Part shown: positions 42,889-50,850 of the stretch, piece by piece
How positions within the stretch are numbered: the stretch's first letter is position 1
Layout: every line of letters starts with the position of its first letter
From: Thermasporomyces sp040195635
GTDB taxonomy: Bacteria; Actinomycetota; Actinomycetes; Propionibacteriales; Actinopolymorphaceae
DNA length: 64,000 bases
Assembly (NCBI RefSeq): GCF_040195635.1
Contig: NZ_JBEFTX010000007.1
Location: 281,077 to 345,076 of the forward strand
Direction of reading: 5' to 3'
Translations under genes and position numbers: made by a program
The notes under the pieces: generated by a model
The model's input: only the letters and a program-made list of their open reading frames with translations
What the model was told of the DNA's origin: nothing
Databases searched by the model: none

Positions 42889-44840
42889 CCGGCGAACCTC
42901 GCCGCCTGGAGGTGGAACAGCTCGGCGTACCTGCCACCGGCGGCAACCAGGTCGTCATGCGTACCGTCCTCGATCAGCCGGCCGGCGTCCAGGACACAGA
43001 TCCGGTCGGCCTGGCGGACGGTCGAGAAGCGGTGCGAGATCACCACCGTGGTCACCTCGTCCGTGTGGTCAGGTCCCTGCTCGTCCGGGGAGACCTCCTG
43101 GAACTCATGCCGGCGCTGGTCGTCCAAGGGGCCCACGCGCTGGAACCCCCGCAGGATGCGCTCATTGAGGTCGGCTTCGGCACGGACGTCGAGGTTGGCC
43201 GCCGGCTCGTCCAGGACGAGCAACGTCGCGTCGGCGTCCGCGGCGAGCAGGGCTCGGCCGAGAGCCACCCGCTGCCACTGACCGCCGGACAGGTCGGTCC
43301 CGTCGGTGAACTCGCGGCTCAGCACGGTGTCCCATCCCGCCGGCAACGTGCTGAGCAGGTCGCCGGCACCCGCGCGCTCGGCGGCGTCCTCGATCCGGTC
43401 GGTGGACGCGGTCAGGTCACCGAACCCGACGTTGTCCCGGGCGCTGGCCGGGTAGCGGGCGAAGTCGGAGAAGATCGCGGCGACCTTGCGCTGCCAGCGG
43501 CTCGGTTGCACGCCGCTCAAGTCCGTGCCGCCAACTGTGATCCTGCCCTTCGTCGGTTCGTAGAAGCGGCACAGCAGCTTGACCAGGGTGGTCTTCCCGG
43601 CGCCGTTGAGGCCGACGATGGCGGCGGACGTCCCGGCCGGAATGGTGAGACTGAGGTCGTGCAGCACATCGACGTCAGCGCCCGGATAGCGGAAGCTCAC
43701 GTTCTCCAGCCGGATGTCTCCAAGGGGAGGTTGTTCCGAGCCTGACGATGGAGTCTCGGCCGCCCCTTGGACCGGAGCGGCCTGCTCGCGGATCTTCCTC
43801 TCCAGGTCGAGCAACGACCGGACCGGTTGAGTGCACAGCGTCAGGTTGATGACCGCCTGGCCGCCGGGACCGAACTGTGCCAGGGGCGCCAGGACCGCCT
43901 GCGCCGCGACCGTCGCGGCCGCCAGACCGAGCTCACCACGACCCAGCTCCAGCGCCGCCCAGGCGAAGCCTCCGGCCGTCACGACGCACAGCGCAATGAC
44001 GGAGAGGACGACGGACGGCGTGACCCGGGCGATGTTCTTCAGGTCGAGGGCGAGTACGCGTCGTAGCCGCGTCTCCCAGCGGTCGAGAGCCCAGGACGCG
44101 AAGCCGAACAGCCGCATCTCCTTCGCGCTGGGCGGCGACACCGCGACATCCCGTTCGTACTCCAGACGACGGAACTCCGTCTCGCCGCTCGACTGCGAGA
44201 ACCCGAGAATCATGTCCAGGCTGTTCCGGAGTACGGAGTACTGCGCCCAGCAGGCGGCGGCCGCCAGCAACAGTCCGAGCCACCACTGCAGCCAGATCAC
44301 CACACCGAACGCAAGTACAAGGCCCAGCCCGCCGGAGGCGAGGTTGCGGAGTGCGGCGGGCGTCTTCGCCGGCCGCCACCAGCCCGCTCCCAGACCGTCG
44401 GCGACCTCCGCTGCCAGGTCCCGGATACGGGAGTCCTCCAGATGCGCGATCCCTGACGGTGCCTGGAGCAGGACCAGGACGCGGTCGTCCAGGTGATGGT
44501 TGAGCAGTCGGCCAAGGCGCCAGTCGGCGAGGGCAGCCACCGACGCGAGAGCCTGTTGGACGACGTAGATCCCGGCGACCAACGCCAGGGCGGATGCCCA
44601 GTCGCTGTCCTGACCCCCTACCAGGGTGGGGATCTGGGCGACGAGGTGGCCGACTGCCAGCATGAAGCCGAATCCCAGCAGGGGTTCGACGACGCTGGCG
44701 ACTGCGACGGCAATGGTCAGCCGAAGGCTGACACGAGGCAACATCGCGACGGTGGCCGCCACGACCGAACGACGCACCCGCTGGTCCCCCTCGTTGTCGA
44801 CCCCGCTGATGTCCGGATGGGACCCGGAGGTCGAGAGCAT
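42885..44840 (-). CDS. ABC exporter half-transporter (membrane and ATPase domains), first subunit
   Basis: A 651-residue half-transporter. Its membrane domain occupies about 35-340 and the ATPase the rest. Walker A is GLNGAGKTTLVK, signature DLSGGQ, Walker B LLVLDEPAANLD and switch His VISHRFSTV. The Q-loop reads FSDFARY, so Ser replaces the usual Gln. An inserted acidic, low-complexity stretch (RVGPLDDQRRHEFQEVSPDE) lies just before the switch His strand. The ATG at 44840 has no ribosome site, suggesting a leaderless transcript or an alternative start. It is first of four coupled genes. Confidence 0.88.
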   Translation of the reverse strand: MLSTSGSHPDISGVDNEGDQRVRRSVVAATVAMLPRVSLRLTIAVAVASVVEPLLGFGFMLAVGHLVAQIPTLVGGQDSDWASALALVAGIYVVQQALASVAALADWRLGRLLNHHLDDRVLVLLQAPSGIAHLEDSRIRDLAAEVADGLGAGWWRPAKTPAALRNLASGGLGLVLAFGVVIWLQWWLGLLLAAAACWAQYSVLRNSLDMILGFSQSSGETEFRRLEYERDVAVSPPSAKEMRLFGFASWALDRWETRLRRVLALDLKNIARVTPSVVLSVIALCVVTAGGFAWAALELGRGELGLAAATVAAQAVLAPLAQFGPGGQAVINLTLCTQPVRSLLDLERKIREQAAPVQGAAETPSSGSEQPPLGDIRLENVSFRYPGADVDVLHDLSLTIPAGTSAAIVGLNGAGKTTLVKLLCRFYEPTKGRITVGGTDLSGVQPSRWQRKVAAIFSDFARYPASARDNVGFGDLTASTDRIEDAAERAGAGDLLSTLPAGWDTVLSREFTDGTDLSGGQWQRVALGRALLAADADATLLVLDEPAANLDVRAEADLNERILRGFQRVGPLDDQRRHEFQEVSPDEQGPDHTDEVTTVVISHRFSTVRQADRICVLDAGRLIEDGTHDDLVAAGGRYAELFHLQAARFAG

Positions 44841-44901
44841 AGGGGCAGGCGCCGCGAGATGTCATTACGCTGCGCGGCCTCGACACCCGGCGGACCCTCA
44901 C

Positions 44902-45282
44902 TCATCCCGTCACGTCCGGGCGGACCTCGCTGCGTACCGCGTCGATGTAGTCCGCGATGGCGTCCCGGTTGCGGGTCAGACACGTGATGCGCTGGGTCAT
45001 GCGGTCGCGTTCGTGTTCCAGAGTGGCGATCATCTCCGGTGTCGCGTCGGAGAAGTAGATGACCCGCGGCTTGTCGAGGCAGGGGAGGATCTGCTTGATG
45101 ATGCGGGTCGGCAGCCCGGCATCGAGCAAGCCCCTGATCTGCAGGACCCGGTCCACGTTGTACTCGTCGTAGTCCCGGTAACCGTTAGGGGATCGACGCG
45201 CGACGATCAGGCGCTGCTCCTCGTAGTAGCGCAGCAGTCGGCGGGATGTGCCGGTGCGGTCCGACAGCTCCCCGATTCGCAC
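44902..45282 (-). CDS. MerR-family transcriptional regulator
   Basis: A DNA-distorting activator or repressor of 126 residues. The winged helix reads VRIGELSDRTGTSRRLLRYYEEQRL with the wing RRSPNGYRDYDEYNVDRV, then the dimerising coiled coil TLEHERDRMTQRITCLTRNR. GTG 45282 has a GAGGT site 8 bases upstream; the longer open frame runs over the divergent promoter. No effector cysteines are in the usual metal-binding positions, so a drug-like ligand is more likely. It stands between an MFS gene (divergent) and the ABC operon, 61 bases upstream of it. Confidence 0.88.
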   Translation of the reverse strand: MRIGELSDRTGTSRRLLRYYEEQRLIVARRSPNGYRDYDEYNVDRVLQIRGLLDAGLPTRIIKQILPCLDKPRVIYFSDATPEMIATLEHERDRMTQRITCLTRNRDAIADYIDAVRSEVRPDVTG

Positions 45283-45306
45283 GTGATCGACCTCACACCA
45301 TGTCGC

Positions 45307-45337
45307 TTGACCTTCACATCGATGTGACCGTTTGACG
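45307..45337 (+). promoter_or_regulatory. MerR-type promoter of the MFS gene with palindromic operator
   Basis: TTGACC (45307-45312) looks like a -35 element. A perfect 14-base palindrome TCACATCGATGTGA (45314-45327) sits between it and the expected -10 at 19-base spacing, the classic long-spacer arrangement that MerR proteins activate by distortion. A matching -10 hexamer is weak. The GTG at 45347 lies a few bases after the expected start point, so the transcript may be leaderless. Confidence 0.55.
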
Positions 45338-45346
45338 ATACCAAGC

Positions 45347-46579
45347 GTGCGAAACCACGCGACCCGATCAGCCGGCTCCGACGCCCTAACCGACAACCAG
45401 CGACTGCCGCTGCGAGCGCTGATGGCGCTGTCCACGGCCGCTTTCCTCACGGTCCTCACCGAGGCCCTCCCTGCCGGCGTCCTGCCGGGAATGAGCGCCG
45501 ACCTCGCCGTCAGCGAGGCAACGACCGGGCAGTTGGTGACGATCTACGCCATCGGAACTGCCACCACGGCGATCCCGCTGTCCGCGGCGACAGCAGGGTG
45601 GCGGCGAAAGCACCTGTTGCTGACCGGCGTCGCGGGGTTCGCCGTTGCCAACACCGTCACAGCAGCCTCGGCCCACTTCCCGCTGACCATGGCGTCCCGG
45701 TTCGTCGCCGGGGTTGCCGCGGGGCTGGTGTGGGCGCTTCTGGTCGGGTACGCCCGGCGCATGGCACCTGCGTCACTGCAGGGCAAGGCGATCGCGATCG
45801 TCATGGCCGGAATCCCCACCGCACTGTCGCTGGGAGTGCCGGCAGGGACCTTCCTCGGCGGCGCGTTCGGCTGGCGGGTGACGTTCTCCCTGATGAGCGT
45901 GCTCGCCATCGCCCTCGTCGGATGGATCGTGGCCGCGGTCCCGGACTACCCCGGCCAGCGGTCGGGTGGCCGAAGGCCGGTCCTCCGTGTGCTCAGCATC
46001 GAGGGTGTGGCACCGGTTCTGTTCGTCACCGGGGTGTTCGTCCTGGCCCACACCATCCTCTACACCTACATCGCGACGTTCCTCGGCCAGGTCGGCATGG
46101 GAGACGCGATCGACGTGGTGCTGTTGGCATTCGGCGTCACCTCCATGCTGAGCATCTGGATCGTCGGCGCGCACATCGATCGGCGGCTGCGAACCCTCAG
46201 CATCGCCAGCACCATCCTGGTCGCCGTGGCGGCCGCCATTCTGGCCGTGCTCGCCGACGCTCCCGCCCTCGTCTACGTCGCGGTGACGCTGTGGGGACTC
46301 GGGTGGGGAGGCGTACCCACTCTCCTGCAGACCGCCGCGGCTGATGCCGGCGGCGACGCGGCCGACGACGCCCAGGCCATGCTCGTCACCTTGTGGAACG
46401 CGGCCATGGCAGCCGGCGGCGTTGCCGGCGGGATCCTGCTCGACCACCTCGGCCCCGGCAGCTTTCCCTGGACTGTGCTCGTCCTCCTCGCGCCGGTGCT
46501 CGTCGTCGTGGTCGCCGCACGCACCCACGGCTTCGCCGCTGTCGCGCCGAGGCGCACCGATGCTCCAGGACGTCCGTGA
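45347..46579 (+). CDS. MFS transporter (drug/sugar-efflux, AraJ-like)
   Basis: A 12-helix inner-membrane exporter of about 410 residues. The first helices (ALMALSTAAFLTVLTEALPA, then ATTGQLVTIYAIGTATTAIP) and the loop WRRKHLLLTG match the DHA1 efflux group. VNFxFLPLP-type motifs are absent, and the second half has DRRLRTLSIASTILV. The GTG at 45347 fits the MerR-type promoter; a TTG at 45332 is the alternative. The divergent MerR gene is the obvious regulator. The substrate is unknown; drug or sugar efflux is family inference. Confidence 0.87.
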   Translation: MRNHATRSAGSDALTDNQRLPLRALMALSTAAFLTVLTEALPAGVLPGMSADLAVSEATTGQLVTIYAIGTATTAIPLSAATAGWRRKHLLLTGVAGFAVANTVTAASAHFPLTMASRFVAGVAAGLVWALLVGYARRMAPASLQGKAIAIVMAGIPTALSLGVPAGTFLGGAFGWRVTFSLMSVLAIALVGWIVAAVPDYPGQRSGGRRPVLRVLSIEGVAPVLFVTGVFVLAHTILYTYIATFLGQVGMGDAIDVVLLAFGVTSMLSIWIVGAHIDRRLRTLSIASTILVAVAAAILAVLADAPALVYVAVTLWGLGWGGVPTLLQTAAADAGGDAADDAQAMLVTLWNAAMAAGGVAGGILLDHLGPGSFPWTVLVLLAPVLVVVVAARTHGFAAVAPRRTDAPGRP

Positions 46580-46633
46580 TCCGTCGCCTCTCAGCGACCG
46601 CCGGGAGGCGCGGCCAGCTTCGTGGGTCGTGCA

Positions 46634-47527
46634 CTATGTCGTGGAGTTGGTCTGTCCGGATCGGCCACCCCGTGAGTACGCGTCGCCCGACCCGGTCCAG
46701 TGCCGTGGCCGGGTCAGCTGCGCCGGCGGTCTGGTGGCCACATCGCCCCTGGCCGCTTCGAGCTGGGGCTGGGTGAGGAAGATGGCGCCGGCGAGGTCGG
46801 CACCGGCAAGGTCCGCGCCCCGCAGGTCTGTCCCGAGGAGGTCGGCACCACGCAGGTCGGCACCACGCAGGTCGGCGGCGATCAGGAACGCCCCGCGCAG
46901 GTCGGCACCACGCAGGTCGGCACCACGAAACTCCTTGCCGATGAGGTCAGCACCCGCATGGTCGGGTGTCGATCGGCCCGCCTCGGCGCGCACCAGTGCG
47001 CTCGTCCGCCGGAGCAGGTTGGCGATGCCCCGCCTGTGTTCGGCGCCGTTCAACGCGACAAGGTCGTCGGGTTCGCCGCGGGTCAGGCGTTCGGTCTCGT
47101 CGAGGGCGGCACCCAGCTCGCCATGCAATCCCCGAGCGGCGTCCAGCGTGAGCGCTTCGGACAGGTACCACAGCAGCTCGTGGAGCTGCCGCATGATCGG
47201 GAACACCTCGAACATCCGGCCGGCGATCGCCGGTGTCCGGCGCCAGTCCCCGCCGCCGAAGCTGACCTGGGTGACGTGCTGCCCGGCGCCGAAGCAGTCA
47301 TAGACCGTGCACCCTGGGAAACCCTTGTCCCGCAGCTGCTCGTGGATGCCGCACCGGAAGTCGGTGCGAAGGTTCGGACACGGCTTCCCGGCGTCCTTGT
47401 CGATCGCGAAGTCCGACGAAGCTGCGAAGGCCGGCACGACGCAGCAGAGCCCCACACAGCGTGCGCAGTCCGCGCGCAGCCGGCGACGGCGTTCGTCGGG
47501 TGTCGCGGAACGGAGTTCTTCGGGCAA
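46634..47527 (-). CDS. Pentapeptide-repeat protein with N-terminal cysteine cluster
   Basis: A 297-residue protein in three parts. The head (about 1-80) is cysteine-rich (DCARCVGLCCVVPAF; KPCPNLRTDFRCGIHEQL; GFPGCTVYDCFGAG), spacing that could bind zinc or iron-sulfur. A helical middle follows (about 85-180). About ten pentapeptide repeats A(D/N)LRG follow (about 190-250), forming a right-handed beta-helix. The TTG at 47527 is the only early start and lacks a strong ribosome site. Similar proteins occur widely in Streptomyces and relatives without known function. Some pentapeptide proteins mimic DNA against gyrase, but there is no evidence for that here. It converges on the MFS gene. Confidence 0.85.
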   Translation of the reverse strand: MPEELRSATPDERRRRLRADCARCVGLCCVVPAFAASSDFAIDKDAGKPCPNLRTDFRCGIHEQLRDKGFPGCTVYDCFGAGQHVTQVSFGGGDWRRTPAIAGRMFEVFPIMRQLHELLWYLSEALTLDAARGLHGELGAALDETERLTRGEPDDLVALNGAEHRRGIANLLRRTSALVRAEAGRSTPDHAGADLIGKEFRGADLRGADLRGAFLIAADLRGADLRGADLLGTDLRGADLAGADLAGAIFLTQPQLEAARGDVATRPPAQLTRPRHWTGSGDAYSRGGRSGQTNSTT

Positions 47528-47573
47528 TTCGTACGGACCCTGACGGATCGGAGACGTTGGTACCCGAGCGAGC

Positions 47574-50500
47574 CTACCCGGGCGCGACCGCCAGCTCCGC
47601 GAGGCCGGCGTCGCCGGATCGCCACGCGCCGACCCTCACCGACGCGTACCTGGCCTGCGCTCCCTCGGTGAAGGGCTGCCAGTTCACTCCGTCAACCGAA
47701 ACCTCCACGGCGTAGGCCGGAACCCGGCCCGACGTCCAGCGCGGAGTGACCGCGGCGACGCGCCGCTCCGCCGCGAGGTTCACCACGATCCGGCGATCGG
47801 ATCCGCCCGGGACCCATGCCGTCTTCGGATCGGCGTCCACCGCCCGGTCGGGGTCGCTCATCCCCACCGGCAACGGCGAGGCCGGGTAGGTGATCCGGTC
47901 ACGGGCGAGGTCTGTCGTCGGCGTCGGCACGCCCTTCGCGAAGGACACCGGGACCGTCTGTCCCGGAGCGACCGCGACCGTGTGGGCCTCGCCGGTGGCG
48001 ACCGACTCGAGGCGTACGGCCGAGTCAGTGGCACCACCACGGATCCGGACGGTCTGCGAGTCGGCCACCTCGATCGTCAGGCCCGTGAGGGACCGCTCGC
48101 TGGTCACCTGGAAACGAGGCGGCTCGACGGCGGCGGCTCCGGCGCCGAGCGAGACGGCGTAGGTAAGGCCGCCATCGGAGATCTGTTGGCTTCCCCGGTA
48201 GACGAGGCGCACTGACCCAGCCTGCGGCACCGTCAACTCCGCCTTGTCAAGCGCGGTGTCGCCCAGGTTGAACAGCGACAGGTACTTCCCGCTCAGGGCG
48301 GCACGCAGCCCCGCCGGACCGCCAGCCGGCTGCGGAAGGCGCGCCAGCTGTGCGGTCTCCGCGGGCTTCTGCGCCGGATAACCACGCACCACCATGGCGG
48401 CCGCACCGCTCGCCGGGCCCTGCGACAGCGCGATCGACTCGGCCGCGACACCGATGGGGTTCTCCGAACCCTTGACCACGAACCCGGCACGACCGTCGAC
48501 GTTGAGCCAGTCACCGCTGAGCTTCCTCCACCGCGGGACGCTAGCGACCGTCGTCCAGGTCTCACCGTCAGACGACGCCTCGATCCGGTAGTTGAACGGC
48601 CAGGCGTCCTGCTGCCAGTGGATCTTCACCTGGTCGACGTCGACCTCGGAGCCCAGGTCGACCGCCCACCACGCCTTCATCGTCGGACGCTCCGCGGCGG
48701 AGTTCGCCCATCTGGTCGCCCGGTCGCCATCCACGGCCATCACCGGCGCGCTGGACTCACCGAAGAACGACGAGGCCGTCGCCGGCTTTGTCAAGGCGAG
48801 GTTGACATCGCTACCGGGCCCGTACGCCTCGAACTCGTACATCGAGTAGCCCCACTGCGACTGTGCCTGTACGCCGACCATGCGCAGGTGTCGCGCCTTC
48901 GTCGCGGGGAAGTCCAGCGTCTCCGTGCCGCCCCGGCCGTACCCGTCCGGCTCGAGCGTCACCTTCTGCGTCGCCGTCGTGAACGTCCGGTCGCCGTCGA
49001 GCCCTGCCATGCCCGGCATGTCGAGGTTGAACAGCCGCAGGTATCCCTCGTCGTCGCCGGTTCCGGTCGTGGCGTAGACAACCGAGCCGTCCGGAAGGGT
49101 CGTGTAGCCGGCGTAGGACGCCCCGCGCCGGACCACCGTGGCGCTCGCGTCCACACCGTCGCGGACGGCCGTGTAGCTCTGGGACGTGAAGGAGTCCGCC
49201 GTGGCCACCGACGGCAGGAACGCCGGCGACTTGCTGGCCGGGTTGACGAACCAGTCGTCGTGGTTCGGCAGGAACGCGAACTTCGTGTAGGCGGGCTTGG
49301 TCACCCCGATCGCAAGCGATCGCCCGGTCTGGTGCGCGACATGGCCCGGGACGGGGCCGAAGTCGGTGACACCCGACGCCCGCGCGAAGTACTCCCGCTC
49401 GCTCACCGGCTCCACGTCACCGGCCAACTGGTCCCGCCAGTAGTGCAGCAGATAGGCGTAGGCGACCTCCGCGCGTGCCTCCGTCTCGTACTTCGTGCCC
49501 TCCCTGGACTTGACGAGCCGACCCGCGGGCTCCCACGCCACGTAGGGCTTCAGCTTCTCGGCGAGCATCCGCTCGGTCCGGGCGGCCATCGGGTCACCCG
49601 TTACCATCGCGCGGTACGTCAACGGCAGCAGGTTTCTCCCGTAGATGTGCTGGCGGTCGCCGATCATGTGCTCGGCGGGCACCCCGGCGTCGGTCCCGAG
49701 CCGGTTGAGTACGCCGGTCACTTCGTCGTTGTTCGGCAGCGTCAGCTGACTCTGCGGGATCGGGCGGCCGGTCAGCAGATAGCGCGGGACGTTCCGGCCG
49801 GGAATACCGCTGGCCGCCTGGTAGATCCCGTTCCACGTGTCGTGGTTCTCCGAGACGTAGGTGTCGAACACGTTCTGCGCGGTGTTCCACTCCGAGATCG
49901 GCCGGCCACCGACGAGCGCCGGGTTCGCCTGGTCGGCGACCGGCAGGCCCGGCATGTTCAGCGTCCAGCGGTCGAGCCACTCCCGCCATCTCGGCGCGGC
50001 GGGATCGTCCGGCAGGTAGGCGTCCGCCGCCGACAGCATCATCGTGCGGGCACCCATCTCCTCCATCTTGGTGTCCTTGACGTAGCCGCCGGTGAGACCG
50101 TTCGTCGTCCCTCCTTCACGGCTGGGGTCAGTGGGATTCGCGCCGACGTCGGCGAGGTAGTTCGCCTCGCCGCGCGTCATCGTGTCGACGTTCGCCCGGG
50201 TCGTGTCGTCGAGGTCGTCCCACATCAGATGCGCGGCGTCGACGAGGTAGGACTCCATCGTGGCGTCCCAGTAGATCTTCGCGCCCCAGGTGCCCCCCGC
50301 CGGGTCGACGAACCTGTTGCGCGCAACGGCTTTGGCGATGCTGGCCACGGTGTGGTGGTGCAAGGTGGCCTTGTCGACACCCGCGACGTTCTCGTCGTAG
50401 GTGCCGAACTTCAGCAGGATCGCGTTGCCGAGGGTGCCGATGACATCCCAGTTCTCGATGCCGTACGAACCCAGTGCGGGATCCCAGGTGCTCTCCTGGA

Positions 50501-50687
50501 AGCGGGTGTTCTCGAGCAACAGGCGGTAGTAGGACCTCGCCAGCGCGTCCTCGGAACCGGCCGGGAGCGCGGACGCCGACGGAACCGCTTCCGGCGCGGG
50601 TGCACCGGTGGCCGGGCCGGCCAGGGTGGCGATCCCGGCAAGGCCGGCCAGCAGGGACACGAGGACAGCACGCACCCGACGCGACAC
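47574..50687 (-). CDS. Secreted discoidin (F5/8 type C) domain protein, probable polysaccharide-active
   Basis: A 1037-residue secreted protein. A Sec signal peptide (about 1-29, ends PATGA) is followed by an N-terminal region (about 40-470) with all-helical, aromatic-rich pattern (NWDVIGTLGNAILLKFGTYD; WDATMESYLVDAAHLMWDDL) and no catalytic family I can name. It resembles an alpha-toroid lyase or glycosidase only in general. Beta-rich domains follow, then a CBM32/discoidin domain at about 635-760 (TKPATASSFFGESSAPVMAV; DLGSEVDVDQVKIHWQ) and a second near the C-terminus (about 925-1037). It is divergent from the carbohydrate importer, which suggests that it makes the sugars the importer takes up. 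Confidence 0.75.
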   Translation of the reverse strand: MSRRVRAVLVSLLAGLAGIATLAGPATGAPAPEAVPSASALPAGSEDALARSYYRLLLENTRFQESTWDPALGSYGIENWDVIGTLGNAILLKFGTYDENVAGVDKATLHHHTVASIAKAVARNRFVDPAGGTWGAKIYWDATMESYLVDAAHLMWDDLDDTTRANVDTMTRGEANYLADVGANPTDPSREGGTTNGLTGGYVKDTKMEEMGARTMMLSAADAYLPDDPAAPRWREWLDRWTLNMPGLPVADQANPALVGGRPISEWNTAQNVFDTYVSENHDTWNGIYQAASGIPGRNVPRYLLTGRPIPQSQLTLPNNDEVTGVLNRLGTDAGVPAEHMIGDRQHIYGRNLLPLTYRAMVTGDPMAARTERMLAEKLKPYVAWEPAGRLVKSREGTKYETEARAEVAYAYLLHYWRDQLAGDVEPVSEREYFARASGVTDFGPVPGHVAHQTGRSLAIGVTKPAYTKFAFLPNHDDWFVNPASKSPAFLPSVATADSFTSQSYTAVRDGVDASATVVRRGASYAGYTTLPDGSVVYATTGTGDDEGYLRLFNLDMPGMAGLDGDRTFTTATQKVTLEPDGYGRGGTETLDFPATKARHLRMVGVQAQSQWGYSMYEFEAYGPGSDVNLALTKPATASSFFGESSAPVMAVDGDRATRWANSAAERPTMKAWWAVDLGSEVDVDQVKIHWQQDAWPFNYRIEASSDGETWTTVASVPRWRKLSGDWLNVDGRAGFVVKGSENPIGVAAESIALSQGPASGAAAMVVRGYPAQKPAETAQLARLPQPAGGPAGLRAALSGKYLSLFNLGDTALDKAELTVPQAGSVRLVYRGSQQISDGGLTYAVSLGAGAAAVEPPRFQVTSERSLTGLTIEVADSQTVRIRGGATDSAVRLESVATGEAHTVAVAPGQTVPVSFAKGVPTPTTDLARDRITYPASPLPVGMSDPDRAVDADPKTAWVPGGSDRRIVVNLAAERRVAAVTPRWTSGRVPAYAVEVSVDGVNWQPFTEGAQARYASVRVGAWRSGDAGLAELAVAPG

Positions 50688-50850
50688 AGGGCACCTCCGG
50701 GCACACCGACGGCAGGCAGGTTCGTGGAGTCTAGTTGATTAGTACGATTTATCGAAGATCACCAAGAGCTTGCATAATCGTGAAATATGATTTAATCTCC
50801 GCCGGCAGACGCTCCAGCTGGTCGTCCATCCCGCTGATCAGGAGGACCGG
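50688..50850. promoter_or_regulatory. AT-rich divergent promoter region of secreted enzyme and sugar importer
   Basis: These 163 bases are among the most AT-rich in the window (about 50735-50800). CGAT, TT, ATCG (50745-50754) is a perfect dyad with the feel of a LacI-type half-site pair. AATC and GATT near 50775-50791 are another short pair. Both divergent promoters probably lie here and may share one repressor. Confidence 0.45.

Noticed and set aside
44841..44983. Small minus-strand peptide that could be a RiPP precursor for the ABC pair
   Set aside because: MSEGPPGVEAAQRNDISRRL runs into the ABC gene in another frame, has no leader/core pattern, and lacks a ribosome site.
46790..46930. Tandem repeat that could be a CRISPR or VNTR
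   Set aside because: The 15-base repeats encode the pentapeptide A(D)LRG units, so they are protein-coding, not CRISPR.
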